Origin: Clostridiaceae bacterium BRH_c20a
GTDB lineage: Bacteria; Bacillota; Peptococcia; Peptococcales; BICA1-8
Reading direction: 5' to 3'
Length of the DNA: 64,000 nt
Assembly (NCBI GenBank): GCA_000961765.1
Contig: LADT01000090.1
Coordinates: 62,001 to 126,000, forward strand
The translations under genes and the position numbers were made by a program. The stretch's first letter is position 1. Every line of letters begins with the position of its first letter. Below the pieces are notes generated by a model. The model made no database searches. It saw only the letters and a program-made list of their open reading frames with translations, and was not told where the DNA came from. Positions 18,690-27,173 of this stretch are shown piece by piece.

Positions 18690-19289
18690 ATGCTTCACTA
18701 TGCCGATGCTGTAGCAAAACTTATTGAAGAGCTGGCAAAACTCCCCGGTATCGGATCGAAAACTGCTCAACGCTTGGCTTTTCATATCCTAAGGGGCAGT
18801 AAAGAAGATGCTTATAACCTGGCTAAAGCGCTAGTTAATGCCAAAGAAAAGGTCGGTTATTGTTCTATCTGCTGTAATTTAACTGATCTAGATCCCTGTC
18901 GAATTTGCAGTAATAATGGTCGGGACAATTCTCTTATTTGTGTTGTCGAAGATCCCAGAGATGTTGCTGCCTTTGAAAGAACAAGGGAGTACAGGGGATA
19001 CTATCATGTTCTGCAGGGTGCCATTTCCCCTATGGAAGGCATCGGACCTGACCGCTTAAAAATCAAGGAACTGTTAGAACGGTTGCAAAGCCAGGAAGTA
19101 ACAGAAATAATAGTTGCTACCAACTCAAGTATTGAAGGTGAGGCAACGGCTATGTATTTGGCTAGACTTATTAAGCCTTTAGGTATCAAGGTTACTAGAC
19201 TAGCGCAAGGGATACCAGTAGGTGGAGATATCGAATATGCCGATGAAGTAACCCTCTCCAGAGCATTTGCAGGCAGGAGGGAAATGTAG
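18690..19289 (+). CDS. recR: recombination mediator RecR
   Basis: This 199-residue protein acts in recombinational repair with RecF/RecO. It has a helix-hairpin-helix ([18 protein letters not shown]), a CxxC...CxxC zinc finger ([16 protein letters not shown], about residues 54-69), and a Toprim domain ([13 protein letters not shown]...). It directly follows ebfC with one base between them. Confidence 0.97.
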   Translation: MLHYADAVAKLIEELAKLPGIGSKTAQRLAFHILRGSKEDAYNLAKALVNAKEKVGYCSICCNLTDLDPCRICSNNGRDNSLICVVEDPRDVAAFERTREYRGYYHVLQGAISPMEGIGPDRLKIKELLERLQSQEVTEIIVATNSSIEGEATAMYLARLIKPLGIKVTRLAQGIPVGGDIEYADEVTLSRAFAGRREM

Positions 19290-19372
19290 CGTTGAAGACG
19301 TCAAAAAGTGGGCGCGTGGGCACGTGAGCGCGTCAAAACCTCATAGAGAAAAAAGAAAAGATGAAATCTTTG

Positions 19373-19395
19373 AGCCGCCGGGAGGCGGCTTTTTG
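19373..19395 (+). terminator. intrinsic terminator after recR
   Basis: AGCCGCC and GGCGGCT form a 7-bp GC stem with a GGGA loop, followed by TTTTT. It is flanked by an outer imperfect inverted repeat of GGGCGCGTGGGC (19308) and GCCCACTCGCCCACG (19425). Confidence 0.85.
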
Positions 19396-19562
19396 AATAC
19401 GCTTTCATTATTACACTTTATACGCGCCCACTCGCCCACGGGTTAACGATCTAGGCGTAGTCAAAAATTACGGAGTAATTTTTGACTAAATTTCCCAGTA
19501 CCGGAAATAATATTAACAGAATACATTATAATAATTATGGTTCTGGGAGGAAAGTGATAGTT

Positions 19563-19841
19563 GTGCAAAACCTACTGGGAAAAATACGTTACCTTAAAAA
19601 GAGTCTTATGCCTTCGGAAATATTAAATGAGGATATAGAAAAGGCACCATCCTTAGTAGAACTGGTTAACAAAGCTAAAGAAGAATGGTTAGATGCAAAA
19701 TATTTCTTTGAGGAAGTAACTGATCCTAATCTAGTTGACCATGCCATTTTTCGGATAGAGTCAGCGGAAAAGAAATATATATATTTATTGAAGCTTGCTA
19801 GTGCAGAAAAGGTTATAAATAATAAAGTTCAGCTTAGTTAA
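19563..19841 (+). CDS. YaaL-like DUF2508 family protein
   Basis: This protein of about 92 residues lies between recR and bofA, the exact slot of yaaL. The conserved core is SLVELVNKAKEEWLDAKYFFEEVTDPNLVDHAI. The start is uncertain. GTG 19563 lies 12 bases after GGGAGG, while GTG 19554 is only three bases away. It is probably a small cytoplasmic protein of unknown role. Confidence 0.75.
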   Translation: MQNLLGKIRYLKKSLMPSEILNEDIEKAPSLVELVNKAKEEWLDAKYFFEEVTDPNLVDHAIFRIESAEKKYIYLLKLASAEKVINNKVQLS

Positions 19842-19923
19842 AGAAAAATGTCTAAAATATGTAATAATATTCCAATATCCTCATATAAATTATTAGAGAA
19901 ACTCGTCTCAAGGGGTGAGGGTA

Positions 19924-20187
19924 ATGAGTTATGGAATTATCTTTGCGGCTTTATTTATATTATTTTTAATCTATATTGTGGTTAAAGTAATGATTGTACC
20001 TATTCAATGGATAGTTAAGATACTGGTTAATTCAGTTGTTGCACTTATTGGACTAATAGTTTTAAATATTATTGGCAGTTTTGTCGGTTTCCATTTACCA
20101 GTCAATTTTGTTACGGTATTAGGAGTAGGTGTTTTAGGTGTGCCTGGATTAATTCTGCTTATCATTATGCATCTGCTCTTTATTTAG
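19924..20187 (+). CDS. bofA: sigma-K-processing inhibitor BofA
   Basis: This 87-residue membrane protein has two to three hydrophobic helices and the conserved C-terminal tail GVGVLGVPGLILLIIMHLLF. In sporulation BofA holds the SpoIVFB protease inactive in the outer forespore membrane. The ATG at 19924 follows AGGGGTGAGGG, so the GTG at 19915 is unlikely to be used. Confidence 0.92.
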   Translation: MSYGIIFAALFILFLIYIVVKVMIVPIQWIVKILVNSVVALIGLIVLNIIGSFVGFHLPVNFVTVLGVGVLGVPGLILLIIMHLLFI

Positions 20188-20317
20188 GTAGTTTTTTAAA
20201 GACAATTTATCGGGTTTCGTGACCGGTGCTCGGTATTCAGTGCCCAGAAAAAGATAAAAGAGAAGGTCTATAGTCTATTTGCCATATTCTGTTAGTAATT
20301 ATTATGTCATGAAACAT

Positions 20318-20352
20318 AAGCCCAGGGCTGCTTGCCTTGGGCTTTATAGTTT
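20318..20352 (+). terminator. intrinsic terminator in the bofA downstream gap
   Basis: AAGCCCAGGGC pairs with GCCTTGGGCTT over 11 bp with a TGCTT loop, followed by TATAGTTTT. The rest of the gap (20188-20508) holds a CGGTATTCAGTGCCCAG repeat word and no gene. Confidence 0.8.
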
Positions 20353-20532
20353 TGCATATTCAGTATATTAAACAAATGCCTGTATTCATAGCAATTTACT
20401 AGAATTTGTTTTTACAATTGATAAATTTTGCGATATACTTTCCTATAGGCTATATTAATTAATTACTGTTATAAATATTTGGGTAGAGATTGCATATAAT
20501 AAGCCTTAGTGGAAAGATTGGGAGGGGTATTT

Positions 20533-21195
20533 TTGCAGCGTATTGTAGAAGCATATATTGGTGAATATAACAGTGGTAAAAGTGAAGTTGCAATTAATAG
20601 AGCCTTAGACCTGTTAAATGAGAATCGCAAGGTTACTTTAGTTGACTTGGATATTGTAGAACCATTTTATACTCTCAGACCTCTAAAAAAGGAATTAGAA
20701 AGCCGAGGTTTAACTATTCTGGCCTGGGAAACAAAGGATACTATGGGCTTAGGTGAGGCTGGGAATATCATTAAACCAGAGATGAAATGGGCTTTACGCA
20801 GGGAAGGGGACGTGATTTTAGATATTGGATACGGTGTAGAAGGAGCTAAAACATTAAACTTGGTTGAGGAAAAAGAGATGAACCCTGAACTTAGAATATT
20901 TGCAGTTCTAAATATTGGACGCCCTATAACATCTGAGGAAGAGGATATTATTGAGTATGTTAAATCATTAGGTCCCGTCCATGGTTTAATAAATAATTCT
21001 CATTTAGGTAATGAAACTGACGTAGAGTTTATCCAGGAGGGCGCCAGAATTATTGGCTCCGCAGCGGAAAAATTAGGTTTGCCCATTATTGCAACAACCA
21101 TTGACTATCGGCTGGCTGAAGAAATGGGACCCCGGGATTGTCTGGGCAATTCTATTCGCTTACTATATCGCTATATGAATCGCAGTTTCTGGTAA
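20533..21195 (+). CDS. P-loop (CobQ/ParA-like) nucleotide-binding protein linked to 2-oxoacid oxidoreductase
   Basis: This protein of about 220 residues starts at TTG 20533, six bases after GGGAGGGG. Residues 8-17 read GEYNSGKSEV, a P-loop-like turn. VDLDIVEPFYTLRP and DIGYGVEGAK resemble the switch regions of MinD/CobQ-type NTPases, and VLNIGRPITSEEE is the strand 5 region. It precedes the korA-type gene by about 125 bp of repeat-rich spacer. I know no characterised function. A role in maturation, substrate handling or regulation of the ferredoxin oxidoreductase is inference from position. Confidence 0.65.
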   Translation: MQRIVEAYIGEYNSGKSEVAINRALDLLNENRKVTLVDLDIVEPFYTLRPLKKELESRGLTILAWETKDTMGLGEAGNIIKPEMKWALRREGDVILDIGYGVEGAKTLNLVEEKEMNPELRIFAVLNIGRPITSEEEDIIEYVKSLGPVHGLINNSHLGNETDVEFIQEGARIIGSAAEKLGLPIIATTIDYRLAEEMGPRDCLGNSIRLLYRYMNRSFW

Positions 21196-21302
21196 GTCAC
21201 TAGTGGCTGGTTAGAATTAGTATTGGCCAGACACTAGATAACTAAATAATAATTTTTTTTAACTAGTAACTAGCAACTACAACTAGTAACTAGCAACTAA
21301 TA
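21196..21302. repeat. ACTAG-word repeats between the P-loop gene and korA
   Basis: ACTAGTAACTAGCAACT occurs twice in tandem (about 21262-21299), preceded by CACTAGTGGCTGG and GGCCAGACACTAG. These belong to the 7-bp satellite class found in most large gaps of the window. Confidence 0.7.
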
Positions 21303-21320
21303 CAGGAGGTGTTTTATTAT

Positions 21321-22406
21321 ATGGCAGACAAGCCAATAAAAGGAGAGAAAAGGTTTTTTGTAACAGGTAATGAAGTAGTAGCCTGGGCTGCCCTGGCTGC
21401 CGGTGTCGACATCATGTATGGATATCCCATCACACCCCAGAATGAGGTAATGCATTACTGGACCCGCTTGGCACCAAAATACGGGCGCAAATTCCTGCAA
21501 ACTGAGGATGAGATTTCTGCTGGCTTTACTACTTGTGGGGGAGTATTTTCCGGTGCGCGGGCTTTTACAGCTACAGCAGGACCTGGTAATACTCTAATGC
21601 AGGAACCTATGTCCATGGCAGAAATGATGAGAATACCCGCCGTTTTTGTTATAACACAGCGGGGGGGGCCTTCTACTGCAACAGTAATTTACTCTCAGCA
21701 AGAAGTAACTTTGACTTGCTTTGGCGGTAATGGCGAAGGTATGAGGGTAGTATATTCTCCTGGGAGTCATCAGGAGTTGTATGACTATACCATTAAAGCA
21801 TTTAATACTGCTTGGAAGTACCGTTTCCCAACCTTTGTTTTAGGGGACGGATATCAAGCTAAGATGAGAGAATCTCTAATTATGTATGATCCGGAGGAAC
21901 GGGGCATCCAAATGGAACCCACCGAAATGATTGTGGGTAAAGAGGGTACTCCAGGAGTAGATAGAGAGCCTGCTCACCTGCGGAATACATATAATACTGA
22001 AGAAGAACTGAATGTTGTAGTAAATGAGTTAGTAGATGCCTTCTGGAAGGCTGCCCCTGAAATAGTTGAGCATCAGGAATTTAACTGTGAGGATGCAGAC
22101 ATTGTTATTGTTGCCCATGGTGTAGTAACCCGGGCTGCCCAAGCGGCAGTTAAAGAGTTACGGGCTCAAGGGAAAAAGGTAGGGCATTTTCGACCCATTA
22201 CGTTAAGACCATATCCAATTGAAGCCATGAAAACGGCTATAGCAAAAGCTAAAGAAATTATTTTAGTTGAATCTGCGGAAGGGCAACTAGATAAGATCGT
22301 TAAAGCTGAATTATACGGAAGTCAGATTCCTATTACCCCATACTTCCGTCCTGGAATGGGTATTACTGCGGAAGAAATAATTGAATTTATTAATAAAAAA
22401 GGTTAG
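21321..22406 (+). CDS. 2-oxoacid:ferredoxin oxidoreductase, alpha subunit (KorA/VorB type)
   Basis: This 361-residue subunit carries the pyrimidine-binding and transketolase C-terminal domains of a four-subunit enzyme that oxidatively decarboxylates a 2-oxoacid to an acyl-CoA with reduction of ferredoxin. GYPITPQNEVMHY, the GPGNTLMQEP stretch and PYFRPGMGITAEEI are family landmarks. The ATG at 21321 is 11 bases after AGGAGGT. Genes for beta, gamma and delta follow in tight order. Substrate (2-oxoglutarate, branched-chain or other) cannot be decided by eye. Confidence 0.88.
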   Translation: MADKPIKGEKRFFVTGNEVVAWAALAAGVDIMYGYPITPQNEVMHYWTRLAPKYGRKFLQTEDEISAGFTTCGGVFSGARAFTATAGPGNTLMQEPMSMAEMMRIPAVFVITQRGGPSTATVIYSQQEVTLTCFGGNGEGMRVVYSPGSHQELYDYTIKAFNTAWKYRFPTFVLGDGYQAKMRESLIMYDPEERGIQMEPTEMIVGKEGTPGVDREPAHLRNTYNTEEELNVVVNELVDAFWKAAPEIVEHQEFNCEDADIVIVAHGVVTRAAQAAVKELRAQGKKVGHFRPITLRPYPIEAMKTAIAKAKEIILVESAEGQLDKIVKAELYGSQIPITPYFRPGMGITAEEIIEFINKKG

Positions 22407-22417
22407 GAGGTAGAAAT

Positions 22418-23170
22418 ATGGCATTAGCACCTAACATGCCTAAAGCATGGCGCGCTGAAACTAAGCCCCATAAATTTTGCCCCGGCTGCGGTCATGGGCT
22501 AATTTTAAAAGCATTAGGAGAATGCATAGATGAACTGGGAATTCAGGATAGAATAGTTTTTGGCTGTGATATTGGATGTTCACTTTTGTCCTGGGACTTT
22601 TTTAATGCCGATGCAATCCAGACACACCATGGACGGACAACCCCAGTATTGACAGGGGTAAAAAGAGCTCGTCCCGATAGGATTTGCATAGCTTACATGG
22701 GAGACGGTGGTGGTTACGCTATTGGTTCTCAGCACTTGGTAAATGCTGCTAGTCGTAATGAGAAGGTAACAGTGCTTTTAGCAAATAATTGTAATTACGG
22801 CATGACCGGCGGACAAATGGCGCCTACAACCTTACCAGGTATGAAAACTGAGACCTCTCCTTATGGTAGAGATGTTGAGGCAACTGGTAATCCCACTCAA
22901 GGACCGGAGATGGTTTCTGCCATTACTCCAGAAGGTGCCTATGTAGCTCGAGGTACAACTGCAAACCTGAGACAGTTAAAGAAAATGATTAAAAAGGCTT
23001 TGGAAACTCAGTTAAACGGTACTGGCTTTTCCTTTGTGGAAGCGTTATCAGCTTGCCCGACTAACTGGCGGACAAATGCTAAGGATACCTGGAACTTTGT
23101 TGAAAAAGAAATGACCCAATACTTCAAAGTAGGGGAGTTAAAAGTGCCCGGAGAAAAGGAGGGTAAATAA
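22418..23170 (+). CDS. 2-oxoacid:ferredoxin oxidoreductase, beta (TPP-binding) subunit
   Basis: This 250-residue subunit has the cluster/TPP N-terminus FCPGCGHGLILKAL, the TPP-pyrophosphate motif YMGDGGGYAIGSQHL, and NNCNYGMTGGQMAPTT, typical of KorB/VorA. It starts 11 bp after alpha with GGAGG upstream. The stop overlaps the gamma start (TAATG). Confidence 0.92.
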   Translation: MALAPNMPKAWRAETKPHKFCPGCGHGLILKALGECIDELGIQDRIVFGCDIGCSLLSWDFFNADAIQTHHGRTTPVLTGVKRARPDRICIAYMGDGGGYAIGSQHLVNAASRNEKVTVLLANNCNYGMTGGQMAPTTLPGMKTETSPYGRDVEATGNPTQGPEMVSAITPEGAYVARGTTANLRQLKKMIKKALETQLNGTGFSFVEALSACPTNWRTNAKDTWNFVEKEMTQYFKVGELKVPGEKEGK

Positions 23171-23739
23171 TGGCTAAAGAATATAAGATAGCCCTGGCAG
23201 GAGAAGGTGGGCAGGGAGTTCAATCTGTAGCCGGAATACTAGTAGAAGCTGCCAATGATAATGGCAGAGAGGCCCTCTATATTCCTAATTTTGGTGTAGA
23301 GCAAAGAGGCGGGGTATCTATCGCTTTTGTTCAGATCGCTGATGAAAAAATCGGCTCGCCAAAATTCAAAAAGGCCGATATTGTCATAGCCTTAAGTGAC
23401 CGGTCAGTGAGAAGGACGGCACAATATGTTGATGAAAGAACAACCTTTGTTTACGATAGTGCTATTGAAGGAATAGAAGAAGAATTGCCAAAAAATGCGG
23501 CTAAGGTATATGCTATACCAGCTATTGATGTAGCTAAAAATGAATTGCATCCGAGAGTATTTAACATAATTATTATGGGTGCAGTAATTGAAGCTACAAA
23601 AGTTATTACACTGGAAAGTGCTAAAGAAGCCATTGAGAAAAAGCTTGGTTATAAATTTGATCAGGACCCTAAGCTGCGGGAATTAAACTTCCGGGCTTTG
23701 GAAAAAGGGGCAGAATTAGTCAGGCAGTTTAATAAATAA
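23170..23739 (+). CDS. 2-oxoacid:ferredoxin oxidoreductase, gamma subunit
   Basis: This 189-residue subunit carries the conserved AGEGGQGVQSVAGIL phosphate/CoA loop and the GVEQRGGVSIAFVQI segment of the gamma domain. It is translationally coupled to beta by a one-base overlap. It is the third gene of the set, where it usually completes the catalytic core. Confidence 0.92.
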   Translation: MAKEYKIALAGEGGQGVQSVAGILVEAANDNGREALYIPNFGVEQRGGVSIAFVQIADEKIGSPKFKKADIVIALSDRSVRRTAQYVDERTTFVYDSAIEGIEEELPKNAAKVYAIPAIDVAKNELHPRVFNIIIMGAVIEATKVITLESAKEAIEKKLGYKFDQDPKLRELNFRALEKGAELVRQFNK

Positions 23740-23763
23740 AAGAGAATAAGGAGGAGATACGAG

Positions 23764-24018
23764 GTGGTTTCAACAGCCTATAAATATACTCAAAAAGAGT
23801 GCGATAGGGCAACTTTTACCCTATTCACCGGTTTGTGCAAAGGCTGCGGTCTATGCATGGAAAAATGCCCAGTAAAATGCCTGGAATGGTCCAATGATCT
23901 CGGAGTATATGGCACTCCAACAATTATACCTAAGGATGTAGAAAGCTGTACAGGCTGCGGCATTTGCCAATTGGTTTGTCCCGACTGCGCTATTGTTATT
24001 GAAAAAATAAAGAAATAA
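23764..24018 (+). CDS. 2-oxoacid:ferredoxin oxidoreductase, delta subunit (2x[4Fe-4S] ferredoxin)
   Basis: This 84-residue ferredoxin starts at GTG behind AAGGAGGAG. Two cluster motifs are visible, CKGCGLCMEKCPVKC and CTGCGICQLVCPDC. In many four-subunit operons the delta gene comes first. Here it closes the operon. It should pass electrons from the catalytic subunits to soluble ferredoxin. Confidence 0.9.
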   Translation: MVSTAYKYTQKECDRATFTLFTGLCKGCGLCMEKCPVKCLEWSNDLGVYGTPTIIPKDVESCTGCGICQLVCPDCAIVIEKIKK

Positions 24019-24118
24019 TTTTCCAGTGTCACTTTGTATTTTTTTGCATAAAGTAGATTAATCAAAAAGTTCTTTGTCAACAATAGGTAATAGTCAGCAA
24101 AAAAATGGAGTGACATGT

Positions 24119-24382
24119 ATGGTGAGTATTTTAAAAAAAGAGCAGGTTTTTGAAGAGGCAAATGCGGGTAATCTATTGCCTAAATGCATCTTATGTAAAG
24201 AAGTGCCTAAATTAGGAATAGCAGACGGTTTTTTATTGATTGGACAGTTTGTGTGTTCCGGATGTGAACAAAAACTTCTAACCTTAAATTATGATGACCC
24301 TGCCTATAACATAATGGTGCAGAAGCTAAAAGAAGTAATATATAGCTCAAAAAAGAGTAGTAGACAGCTAAAAAAGGAATAA
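24119..24382 (+). CDS. csfB: anti-sigma-G factor Gin (CsfB family)
   Basis: This 87-residue protein has the Gin zinc-finger pattern CILCKEVPKLGI...FVCSGCEQKLL (two CxxC pairs about 25 residues apart). In Bacillus CsfB/Gin binds sigma-G, and also sigma-E, to keep late sporulation sigma factors in order. It follows the position of csfB downstream of bofA, although here an oxidoreductase operon separates the two. The ATG at 24119 lies eight bases after GGAG. Confidence 0.85.
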   Translation: MVSILKKEQVFEEANAGNLLPKCILCKEVPKLGIADGFLLIGQFVCSGCEQKLLTLNYDDPAYNIMVQKLKEVIYSSKKSSRQLKKE

Positions 24383-24411
24383 ATCACCGCTAAGGTGATT
24401 TATTCCTTTTT
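24371..24411. terminator. bidirectional terminator between csfB and the convergent small gene
   Basis: A 17-bp perfect stem (AAAAGGAATAAATCACC and its complement) with a GCTAA loop has T runs on both sides. The stop codon of the minus-strand gene (24390) is inside it. Confidence 0.85.
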
Positions 24412-24614
24412 ACACGTTTTTTTGTCATCCGGTCTCGAAGATGAACGTCCTCTACTTCCTGCCTAATCTGCAGAAGTTTGAGTAAATCTATATGGAGAGC
24501 TTGAGATATTTCTGTATCGCTTTTATCCGCTTTCCAAGCATTAATTACCTTGCTAATATCAAGTTTATATTTTTTGGAGAGTTTTTTGATATCAACCGGG
24601 CTTTTTGTGGTCAT
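24390..24614 (-). CDS. small helical, possibly DNA-binding, protein
   Basis: This 74-residue protein is preceded by AAAGGAGC at the right distance. The sequence KLSKKYKLDISKVINAWKADKSDTEISQALHIDLLKLLQIRQEV suggests a helix-turn-helix-like alpha bundle, with a basic C-terminus (KKRVKRNK). I recognise no family name. It converges with csfB. Confidence 0.6.
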   Translation of the reverse strand: MTTKSPVDIKKLSKKYKLDISKVINAWKADKSDTEISQALHIDLLKLLQIRQEVEDVHLRDRMTKKRVKRNKSP

Positions 24615-24639
24615 AACAGGATGCTCCTTTCTAGACGAT

Positions 24640-24850
24640 GGTCAATATTTATACTTAATAGTCGATAGTCGATGGTCAATAGTCTATAGTCTAAGGTTAG
24701 GGCAATTTTCTGGGTTTCGTGCCCAGTGCCCAGTGCCCAGATTCTTTTGGGTTTAGATATTGCGTCTGACAACCTTAACCTAGCGAAGCGATACCTTAAC
24801 CTAGTATTTTCTGTAGCACCGTTGAACTGCAGCACGGTAGAACTAAACCC
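24640..24850. repeat. repeat-filled spacer upstream of the decarboxylase
   Basis: Between 24615 and 24927 there is no gene on the plus strand. It holds ATAGTCGATAGTCGATGG / TATAGTC heptamers (24658-24694), GTGCCCA heptamers repeated at 24719-24739, CCTAGCGAAGCGATACC (24779-24795) plus TTAACCTAG, and degenerate GTAGCACCGTTGAACTGCAGCACGG octamers (24812-24837). Confidence 0.75.
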
Positions 24851-24927
24851 GCAGGTTTCTCTATGATTATTGTTTCCTTCCCGTAATTGGTTATGTGTAA
24901 TGACTTGCTAGTAGATTTTAGGAAACT

Positions 24928-26367
24928 ATGATAAAATTAAAAAAAATTACAAAGGTAGTAAAAAAAATGCAAAAGGCACCAATTATTGAAAGAATAGTTG
25001 ATTATCTTAATACAAACCCCATTTCCTGCCATACTCCAGGTCATAAAGGTGGACAATTTATTCCTCCGCCGTTAAACGGGAAATGGCCGCGAGAAGTGTG
25101 GCAGTATGATGTTACAGAGATTGTAAATTTGGACAATCTCCATTATCCTACGGGCTGTATCAAGGAAGCTCAGAACAATATTGCCGACTTGGTTAATGCA
25201 AAGGCATCATACTTTTTAGTCAACGGAACCAGTGTGGGTATCCAGGCCGCTATTTTAGCATTAGCTTATAATAGCCCTATATTTGTACCGAGGAATGTCC
25301 ATAAGTCGATTTATAATGCAATTGTTTTGGCTAATGCTGAGCCCATATATTTACCTATAGCTTTTGATGAAAATATAGGTATCCCATTGGGGTTAGAAGT
25401 AGAGATTTTAAAAAAGTACATTAAAAAACACCCTCAATGTAAAACAATAGTTATTACCAATCCAACATATCAAGGGATTAGCTATAAAATTCAGGAAATA
25501 GTAGATCTAGCCTTAGCTAATGGTTTTAAAATAATTTGCGATGAAGCCCATGGCTCTCATTTTTTCCTTCATAGTGAATTGCCCCCTTCAGCATTAAGCT
25601 TAGGAGCCCATATTGTTGTCCAGAGCTGGCATAAAACCCTGCCTGTTTTAACCCAGGCCAGTATCTTGCATTTGGGGCATAATTATACCGGTCCTGACAT
25701 AGCCCATTATTTAAATTTACTGCAGACTACCTCGCCCTCATATCTTTTAATGGCATCTTTAGACAGTTGTCAAGCTTTTTTAAGAGCAGAAGCTAAGGAT
25801 ATTCTGACACTAGCGGTTAAAAAAATCCGCTCCTATCAAGAGCGTATATCTCTATTGGATAACTTAGAGCTATATAAAACTAAGAATAATCTGCAAATGG
25901 ACCCCTTTAAACTCTGCCTGAGCTCCCCTAAGGTTAGTGGCTTGGAGCTAGCTAAACTCTTAAGGGAAAAGTATCAGATATATGCAGAAATGGCTGAAGA
26001 AAACTATTGTTTATTACTTTTAGGTATTGTAATTAATGACATGACTATGTATAAATTAGAGGAGAGCTTAATTGACCTTAATGGGTATTTAGATGACTTA
26101 CCAAAGAGCTATAAACCTACTACCAGAGATAAGATCCTAATTCCTACTGCAAAAATGCTTTTGCGGGAAGCCTTTTTTTCCACAAAAGAAAAAGTTAGCT
26201 TAGATAGTGCCTTAGGGAGAATATGTGGAGATTATATTATCAAGTATCCGCCTGGGATACCTTTGTTAGTGCCAGGTGAGGTTATCGATGAGAGTGTTCT
26301 TAATATCTTAAAAAAACCGGGTGAAGGTCATAAGATTGAGGATCATATAACTGTTGTTCAAGAATAG
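24928..26367 (+). CDS. Orn/Lys/Arg decarboxylase family PLP enzyme (YaaO-like)
   Basis: This protein of about 479 residues is a fold-type I PLP enzyme of the basic amino acid decarboxylase family. The PLP lysine is in SWHKTLPVLTQAS, and ICDEAHGSHFFLH and CHTPGHKGG are conserved. It sits in the yaaO slot upstream of darA. Arginine or lysine is the likely substrate class, but this is not proven by sequence. The start may instead be ATG 24967, after AAAGGTAG, giving MQKAPIIERIVDYL. Confidence 0.85.
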   Translation: MIKLKKITKVVKKMQKAPIIERIVDYLNTNPISCHTPGHKGGQFIPPPLNGKWPREVWQYDVTEIVNLDNLHYPTGCIKEAQNNIADLVNAKASYFLVNGTSVGIQAAILALAYNSPIFVPRNVHKSIYNAIVLANAEPIYLPIAFDENIGIPLGLEVEILKKYIKKHPQCKTIVITNPTYQGISYKIQEIVDLALANGFKIICDEAHGSHFFLHSELPPSALSLGAHIVVQSWHKTLPVLTQASILHLGHNYTGPDIAHYLNLLQTTSPSYLLMASLDSCQAFLRAEAKDILTLAVKKIRSYQERISLLDNLELYKTKNNLQMDPFKLCLSSPKVSGLELAKLLREKYQIYAEMAEENYCLLLLGIVINDMTMYKLEESLIDLNGYLDDLPKSYKPTTRDKILIPTAKMLLREAFFSTKEKVSLDSALGRICGDYIIKYPPGIPLLVPGEVIDESVLNILKKPGEGHKIEDHITVVQE

Positions 26368-26395
26368 ACGAATATGCGCTTTGGGGGGATTTGAA

Positions 26396-26725
26396 ATGAA
26401 GCTGGTTATTGCCGTTGTCCAAGATTCTAATGCGCCATCTTTATTGGAAAACCTAGTAGAACACGGCTTTAGGGCTACTAAGCTTGCTAGTACTGGAGGC
26501 TTTCTTAAAAGGGGCAATACAACAATTTTTGCAGGTGTAGAAAATGAAAAGGTACCAGAAATAATTAAGGTAATTAAAGAGAAATGCTGTATTACCCAGC
26601 AGGTATTAACACCTGCAATTTCTCCTGGGGGCCCCATCGAGGCCTATCTACCACCTTTAATAGATATTCCTGTTAGTGGTGCAAATGTTTTTGTCATTGA
26701 TGTTGAACAATATATAAAGGTGTGA
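26396..26725 (+). CDS. darA: cyclic-di-AMP receptor DarA (PII-like, YaaQ)
   Basis: This 109-residue PII-like protein starts at ATG 26396 behind GGGGGGAT. MKLVIAVVQDSNAPSLLENL, FRATKLASTGGFLKRGNTT and GGATVFV-like C-terminal strands are the DarA pattern that binds c-di-AMP. In Bacillus subtilis tmk lies between yaaO and darA. Here only 28 bp separate the decarboxylase stop from this start, so tmk is missing from the slot. Confidence 0.93.
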   Translation: MKLVIAVVQDSNAPSLLENLVEHGFRATKLASTGGFLKRGNTTIFAGVENEKVPEIIKVIKEKCCITQQVLTPAISPGGPIEAYLPPLIDIPVSGANVFVIDVEQYIKV

Positions 26726-26729
26726 GAAG

Positions 26730-27173
26730 ATGAAAATTACATCTGTGAGTCAAAGGGAAAATCTAGTAGTAAGCAGTGAAAAGGGGATAAAAGTAGGCAA
26801 TGAACAGATTGATTTTGCTAAAGCCTTAGATGAAGTCAACCATAGAGAGTACAAGGAAGATTTGCATAAATTAATAGCAGAAGTGGATAAAATGTCTAAA
26901 AAGCTTGCCCATTCTTGCACCTTAAATGATTTAAAGAATTATAAAAGGGCAGTACAGAATTTTCTTAAAAGGACAATTAAAGTTGCCTATGAAGCACAAG
27001 ATGAATCTAGCTGGGACCGCATGGGTAGACAGAAGCTCTACGTCTTGGTTAAGAAAGTTGATGAAAACTTAGAAGAGTTGTCTCGACAGGTTCTAAGCGA
27101 GCAAACTGATTCATTGAATATCTTAGACAAGTTAGATGAAATTCGGGGCTTGTTGGTTGATATGTATCTGTAG
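26730..27173 (+). CDS. yaaR: YaaR family protein (DUF327)
   Basis: This 147-residue helical protein lies four bases after darA. The core FLKRTIKVAYEAQDESSWDRMGRQKLYVLVKKVDENLEEL is the DUF327 signature. It is probably cytoplasmic and its function is not established. Synteny with yaaQ-yaaR-holB is kept. Confidence 0.88.
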   Translation: MKITSVSQRENLVVSSEKGIKVGNEQIDFAKALDEVNHREYKEDLHKLIAEVDKMSKKLAHSCTLNDLKNYKRAVQNFLKRTIKVAYEAQDESSWDRMGRQKLYVLVKKVDENLEELSRQVLSEQTDSLNILDKLDEIRGLLVDMYL

